NCBI GenBank assembly: GCA_947380285.1
Contig: CANCQD010000042.1
Coordinates: 1 to 17,992, forward strand
Direction of reading: 5' to 3'
DNA: 17,992 nucleotides
DNA from: Burkholderiaceae bacterium
Lineage (GTDB): Bacteria > Pseudomonadota > Gammaproteobacteria > Burkholderiales > Burkholderiaceae
The position numbers and the translations under genes were made by a program. Under the pieces are notes generated by a model. That model had not been told where the DNA came from. It was given only the letters and a program-made list of their open reading frames with translations, and searched no databases. Below, piece by piece: positions 14,999-17,992 of the stretch (positions within the stretch are counted from its first letter, which is position 1; each line of letters starts with the position of its first letter).

Positions 14999-16427
14999 CC
15001 ACGTTCAAAATTTTAACTGTTGCGTTATCACGTAACTCGCGCATCCATTCCTGATAAGCCTGTTCAAACTTTTTTTCACGGATTGCTGCACGTGCAAATT
15101 GACGCTGCTTCTCAACAGTAAGCTGACCCTCACGACGATCGATTACCTGAATTAAATGCCAACCAAATTCAGATTTCACTGGGTTACTTACCTCACCAAT
15201 TTGCAAGCCATTCATCGCCTGTTCATATTCCGGAACCAAATCTCCAGGCCCCATCCAGCCAAGCTCACCACCATTTGGTGCCGATCCATCTTCAGAGTAT
15301 TTTTTTGCAAGCTCAGCAAAATCGGCCGTCTTGGCGCGCACCTGATCACGGTATCCCTGTAAACGTCGCTCGGCGTCCTGATCAGTTAAACCGGCACGGC
15401 TACGCAATAAAATGTGACGGGATAAAGTTTGAGTAATCGGAATATTTTGTGGTGTAGCAGATCCAGCATCAGAAGCTGCAGCCTGCTGCTGCGGTGGGCT
15501 AGCGCCTGCTGCACGACGATCCAAAACCTTTAGGACATGGTACCCAGCCGGGCTCTTAACAACACTACTAGCTACTTGCCCACTACCAGTATTACGAATA
15601 GCCTCATAAAATAATTGCGGCAAACGATCTGGTGTGCGGTAGCCTAAATCTTGAAACTTAATCTTGGGATTTTCTTTGGCAGCCATAGCTCCCAGCTGCA
15701 AGAAGTCAACATCCCCACGCGCATCTCGCAATAAAGCGTCAGCCTTTTTCTTTGCTTCAGCTAGTGCGCCAGCTCCAGCGCTAGCATCTACTGGAATAAA
15801 AATTTGGGCTACATCAATTTCCTCTAACTCACCTTTAGCAGCGGGTGCTGAACGTTGTGCCCCACCCGAAGACATCGCTCGAGTTCGGTCTGAAATGAAG
15901 TTATCAATTTCAGCGTCTGAGATCTTAATTTTTCCCTCAATCTCCCGCTCTCTATAGCGAGAAACTAAAATCTCGTCACGCAACATCTCCTTGTAGCGCT
16001 CAAATGAAGTTCCTGAGGCAGCTACCTTGGCCTTAAATTCTGCAAGACTCACCTTATTCTTAGCAGCTATATCGCTGATAATTTTATCTAACTCTTTGTT
16101 AGTAACTTTAATTCCCTCTTGATCAGCATTTTGCAGTTGAATTTTTTCTAAGATAAGTCGGTCTAAGATCGCTTTTCTCTCTGATCCATCCTCGGGTAGC
16201 TTGACGCCCTGCTTTTTGAGTGCGGCAATACGATCGTCAATTTCTTTGCGTGTTACATAGCCTGTATTGACTACCGCAGCCACACCATCAATATTACGAA
16301 TCTTGCTTTCTGCAACAGTATTCGACTTTGCTGCATCTTGAGCAAATGAAGAAGTTACAAACAACCCAAGGCCAAGAAAGATGGCATGGAAAGCAATTTG
16401 TTTAAAACGATTCATACAAAGCATCAT
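14970..16427 (-). CDS. surA: Periplasmic chaperone / peptidyl-prolyl isomerase SurA
   Basis: A 485-residue outer-membrane-protein chaperone. A signal peptide spans about 5-29 (hydrophobic core IAFHAIFLGLGLF, cleavage after SSFA). The N-terminal chaperone domain (about 45-180) begins NIDGVAAVVNTGYVTRKEID. Two parvulin domains follow: about 203-305 (DVAQIFIPVD..., SPAGYHVLKVLDRR) and about 335-432 (SRHILLRSRAGL..., FAELAKKYSED, GGELGWMGPGDLVPEYE, FGWHLIQVIDRR). The linker at 306-331 is rich in Ala, Gln and Pro. The second parvulin domain keeps the complete motif set. The C-terminal helix segment at about 440-470 returns to the chaperone domain. The ATG at 16427 overlaps the lptD stop as ATGA; an internal Met5 is an alternative. 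Its clients include LptD, encoded just upstream. Confidence 0.97.
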   Translation of the reverse strand: MMLCMNRFKQIAFHAIFLGLGLFVTSSFAQDAAKSNTVAESKIRNIDGVAAVVNTGYVTRKEIDDRIAALKKQGVKLPEDGSERKAILDRLILEKIQLQNADQEGIKVTNKELDKIISDIAAKNKVSLAEFKAKVAASGTSFERYKEMLRDEILVSRYREREIEGKIKISDAEIDNFISDRTRAMSSGGAQRSAPAAKGELEEIDVAQIFIPVDASAGAGALAEAKKKADALLRDARGDVDFLQLGAMAAKENPKIKFQDLGYRTPDRLPQLFYEAIRNTGSGQVASSVVKSPAGYHVLKVLDRRAAGASPPQQQAAASDAGSATPQNIPITQTLSRHILLRSRAGLTDQDAERRLQGYRDQVRAKTADFAELAKKYSEDGSAPNGGELGWMGPGDLVPEYEQAMNGLQIGEVSNPVKSEFGWHLIQVIDRREGQLTVEKQRQFARAAIREKKFEQAYQEWMRELRDNATVKILNVDDAASSAPR

Positions 16428-17992
16428 TGATAGTTCTCGTATGTTGAAGGTGGTATAGGCTTGGAGGTAGGCATATATCCAGGAACATTTAGCTTCATGA
16501 TATCAACTGGATTGCTTCCAGCGCTAGCAAAGCCCCTAAATTCGATCTGGAAGAGCACCTGAGTGGTAGTTATTTGTGAAGTATTCAAGACTTGTGAATA
16601 GGCTCCGCGGAATGTCCAGCAATCCCTGCTCCACTCCAGAGCTACCAAAGTGTTCAAGGTCTTGGTGGTTAAGGCATCGTAACCCCAGCGGCCTAAAACA
16701 GAAACCTCTCGGGTAATCGGCCATTGTCCAGAAATATTATATTGATCTGTAGTGGTGGATGCAGGAACAAACGCTTGATTATTCTGAACTGATGCCTGCA
16801 CTGGAGGGGACCAAACATTGCGATAGCCAAAATTCAAACTTCTACCTTGCGTTGGACGCCAACTCCCCCCAACCGTAGTTTGTACAAATTTATTTAACTG
16901 GGTGTTGTATTGCCCAAATACATCTGCACTGAAATTACCTAGCAAACGAAGTGAGCCAGAACCCAAAGTGTCAGAATAAGTGGTGGGATTTAAAATCGTG
17001 CCGTTCAAACCAACGCGCTGTCCAGTGAACTGCTGCTTTTGAGCCACAGTTACGTTGGCACGCTCTGCTCCGGTATTCGCCTCAATCATGCGACTAGTAA
17101 GACCAAGAGTAGCGGCATTGTTATCTGCTATACGGTCATTACCAATAAAGGTGTTTTCACTAAAGATTTGGGAAACGCCAAAGCCAGCATCTGCCGTATC
17201 AAATAAAGGGGTCTGCGCTTGACTCTGATAAGGGGTGTAAACATAAAAAGCGCGAGGCTCCATAGTCAGCAACATATCGCGACCAAAGAACCCCTTTAAT
17301 TCAGCAGCATCTCTTTCAAATGCCAATGCTGAATCCAAGCTAAAGGTCGGTATGGTGAAACCTTGAACTACCGGCGCTCCAGTCGCTGCAAATGGCGTGG
17401 CGTTATATGTATTTGACTGAAAACTGACTTTAGGAGTGATGTAGTAGCCTGGGGTAACTTGCGGTAAAGCCATTGCACCTTTAATCACCGTTCTATCTGC
17501 TTGGCTATAGACGCCTGGCGCGGTAGCTGCCAAGTTTCCACCAATGTTGTATGAGAATCTCGTGTAATCAGCAGAAAAAGTGGTTGCCGGTCCTGTTGGC
17601 AAGGTAACGTACTTCCCACTGACATCAGCGACTGCTGGAGTCAGTCGATTGTTATAAGCAGCCGTAACGTTTGGCAAAATGTTGTAAGGCGCTTGCACTA
17701 TATTCGTTGGGTCTGGCTGCAACGTTTGAAATGTCAATGCTCTAGCCGACACATTCCAATTACTCAAACTTCCGGTCAAGCCTTTGGTGGTTCCTACCTC
17801 CTGACGAAACTGACTCGTTACAGCCCCAGCAATACTTTGCGAGAAGTCTGTTGGATATAAGTTATCCGAAACCCGCGCCATATTAACGTAACCAGTCCAA
17901 GATCCTGGCAGAGGAACCCCGCCAGGAGCGACGCCGCCACTAAATACTTGTCTCTGCTGCCAGTCATAGCGCCAACGATCGGTGCCCGTCTT
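16424..17992 (-). CDS. lptD: LPS-assembly protein LptD, C-terminal part (cut by the right edge)
   Basis: The frame is open to the right edge and gives 522 residues of the C-terminal beta-barrel of the outer-membrane LPS translocon. The residues before the internal Met at 17881 (TDRWRYDWQQRQVF, then GSWTGYVNMARVSDNLYPTD) continue the family pattern, so that Met is not the start. Barrel landmarks include LTMEPRAFYVYTPYQSQ, LFDTADAGFGVSQIFSENTFIGNDRI, LNFGYRN and the final GFASAGSNPVDIMKLNVPGY. The N-terminal signal, the jellyroll and the plug-side strands are outside the window. Only one cysteine occurs in the visible part (in EWSRDCWTF), where E. coli has an adjacent pair. The gene overlaps surA by four bases. 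Confidence 0.96.
   Translation of the reverse strand, partial: KTGTDRWRYDWQQRQVFSGGVAPGGVPLPGSWTGYVNMARVSDNLYPTDFSQSIAGAVTSQFRQEVGTTKGLTGSLSNWNVSARALTFQTLQPDPTNIVQAPYNILPNVTAAYNNRLTPAVADVSGKYVTLPTGPATTFSADYTRFSYNIGGNLAATAPGVYSQADRTVIKGAMALPQVTPGYYITPKVSFQSNTYNATPFAATGAPVVQGFTIPTFSLDSALAFERDAAELKGFFGRDMLLTMEPRAFYVYTPYQSQAQTPLFDTADAGFGVSQIFSENTFIGNDRIADNNAATLGLTSRMIEANTGAERANVTVAQKQQFTGQRVGLNGTILNPTTYSDTLGSGSLRLLGNFSADVFGQYNTQLNKFVQTTVGGSWRPTQGRSLNFGYRNVWSPPVQASVQNNQAFVPASTTTDQYNISGQWPITREVSVLGRWGYDALTTKTLNTLVALEWSRDCWTFRGAYSQVLNTSQITTTQVLFQIEFRGFASAGSNPVDIMKLNVPGYMPTSKPIPPSTYENYQ

Noticed and set aside
15664..15957. Plus-strand open frame of 97 codons antisense to surA
   Set aside because: Low-complexity Ser/Ala-rich translation arising from the reverse of surA codons, without a start signal or family resemblance.
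17879..17881. ATG at 17881 as the start of the right-edge gene
   Set aside because: The same frame continues open with LptD-like sequence to the window edge, so this Met is internal.

Overview
The window is a stretch of chromosome that looks like a betaproteobacterium of the order Burkholderiales. Protein style, moderate-to-low GC and compact spacing suggest a freshwater Polynucleobacter-like lineage, but that genus call is inference from sequence style, not a database match. Nearly all of the window is coding. The two gene strings on the right are conserved core operons. The left 4.5 kb is a looser set of small stand-alone units. I found no mobile elements, CRISPR array, tRNA or rRNA, and no clear sign of horizontal transfer.

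Left part (1-4455): the 5' end of a gamma-carbonic-anhydrase-like gene runs off the left edge on the minus strand. Next comes an ammonium transporter (amtB, minus) without an adjacent PII gene. It is divergent from a small secreted Rap1a/Tai-like four-cysteine protein, and the gap between them holds a 25-bp palindrome. A glycine-zipper lipoprotein follows the Rap1a-like gene and ends in a structured 3' region with a rho-independent terminator. That terminator overlaps the 3' end of a convergent OsmC-family gene. A single-domain rhodanese sits upstream of the OsmC gene on the minus strand. A membrane antiporter-like protein is divergent from the rhodanese.

Centre (4522-13169, all plus): miaB, ybeY, corC/ybeX, lnt, glyQ, glyS, gmhB, plsC, tightly packed with overlaps at miaB/ybeY (17 bp) and glyS/gmhB (4 bp). 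The set covers tRNA modification (miaB), rRNA maturation (ybeY), ion homeostasis (corC), lipoprotein acylation (lnt), glycine charging (glyQS), LPS heptose synthesis (gmhB) and phospholipid synthesis (plsC). The phoH/ybeZ gene that usually lies between miaB and ybeY is absent.

Right part (13208-17992, minus): lptD, surA, pdxA, rsmA in transcription order, the widespread LPS-export/outer-membrane-chaperone/PLP/ribosome-methylation operon, with overlaps at lptD/surA (4 bp) and surA/pdxA (29 bp). lptD runs off the right edge, and its visible C-terminal portion contains only one cysteine.

The envelope theme is strong: Lnt, GmhB, PlsC, SurA and LptD all serve outer-membrane assembly. I see no convincing wholly new system. 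The points most worth a second look are the divergent amtB palindrome, the missing phoH, the single-cysteine LptD C-terminus, the orphan Rap1a-like protein and the internal repeat in the antiporter-like protein.
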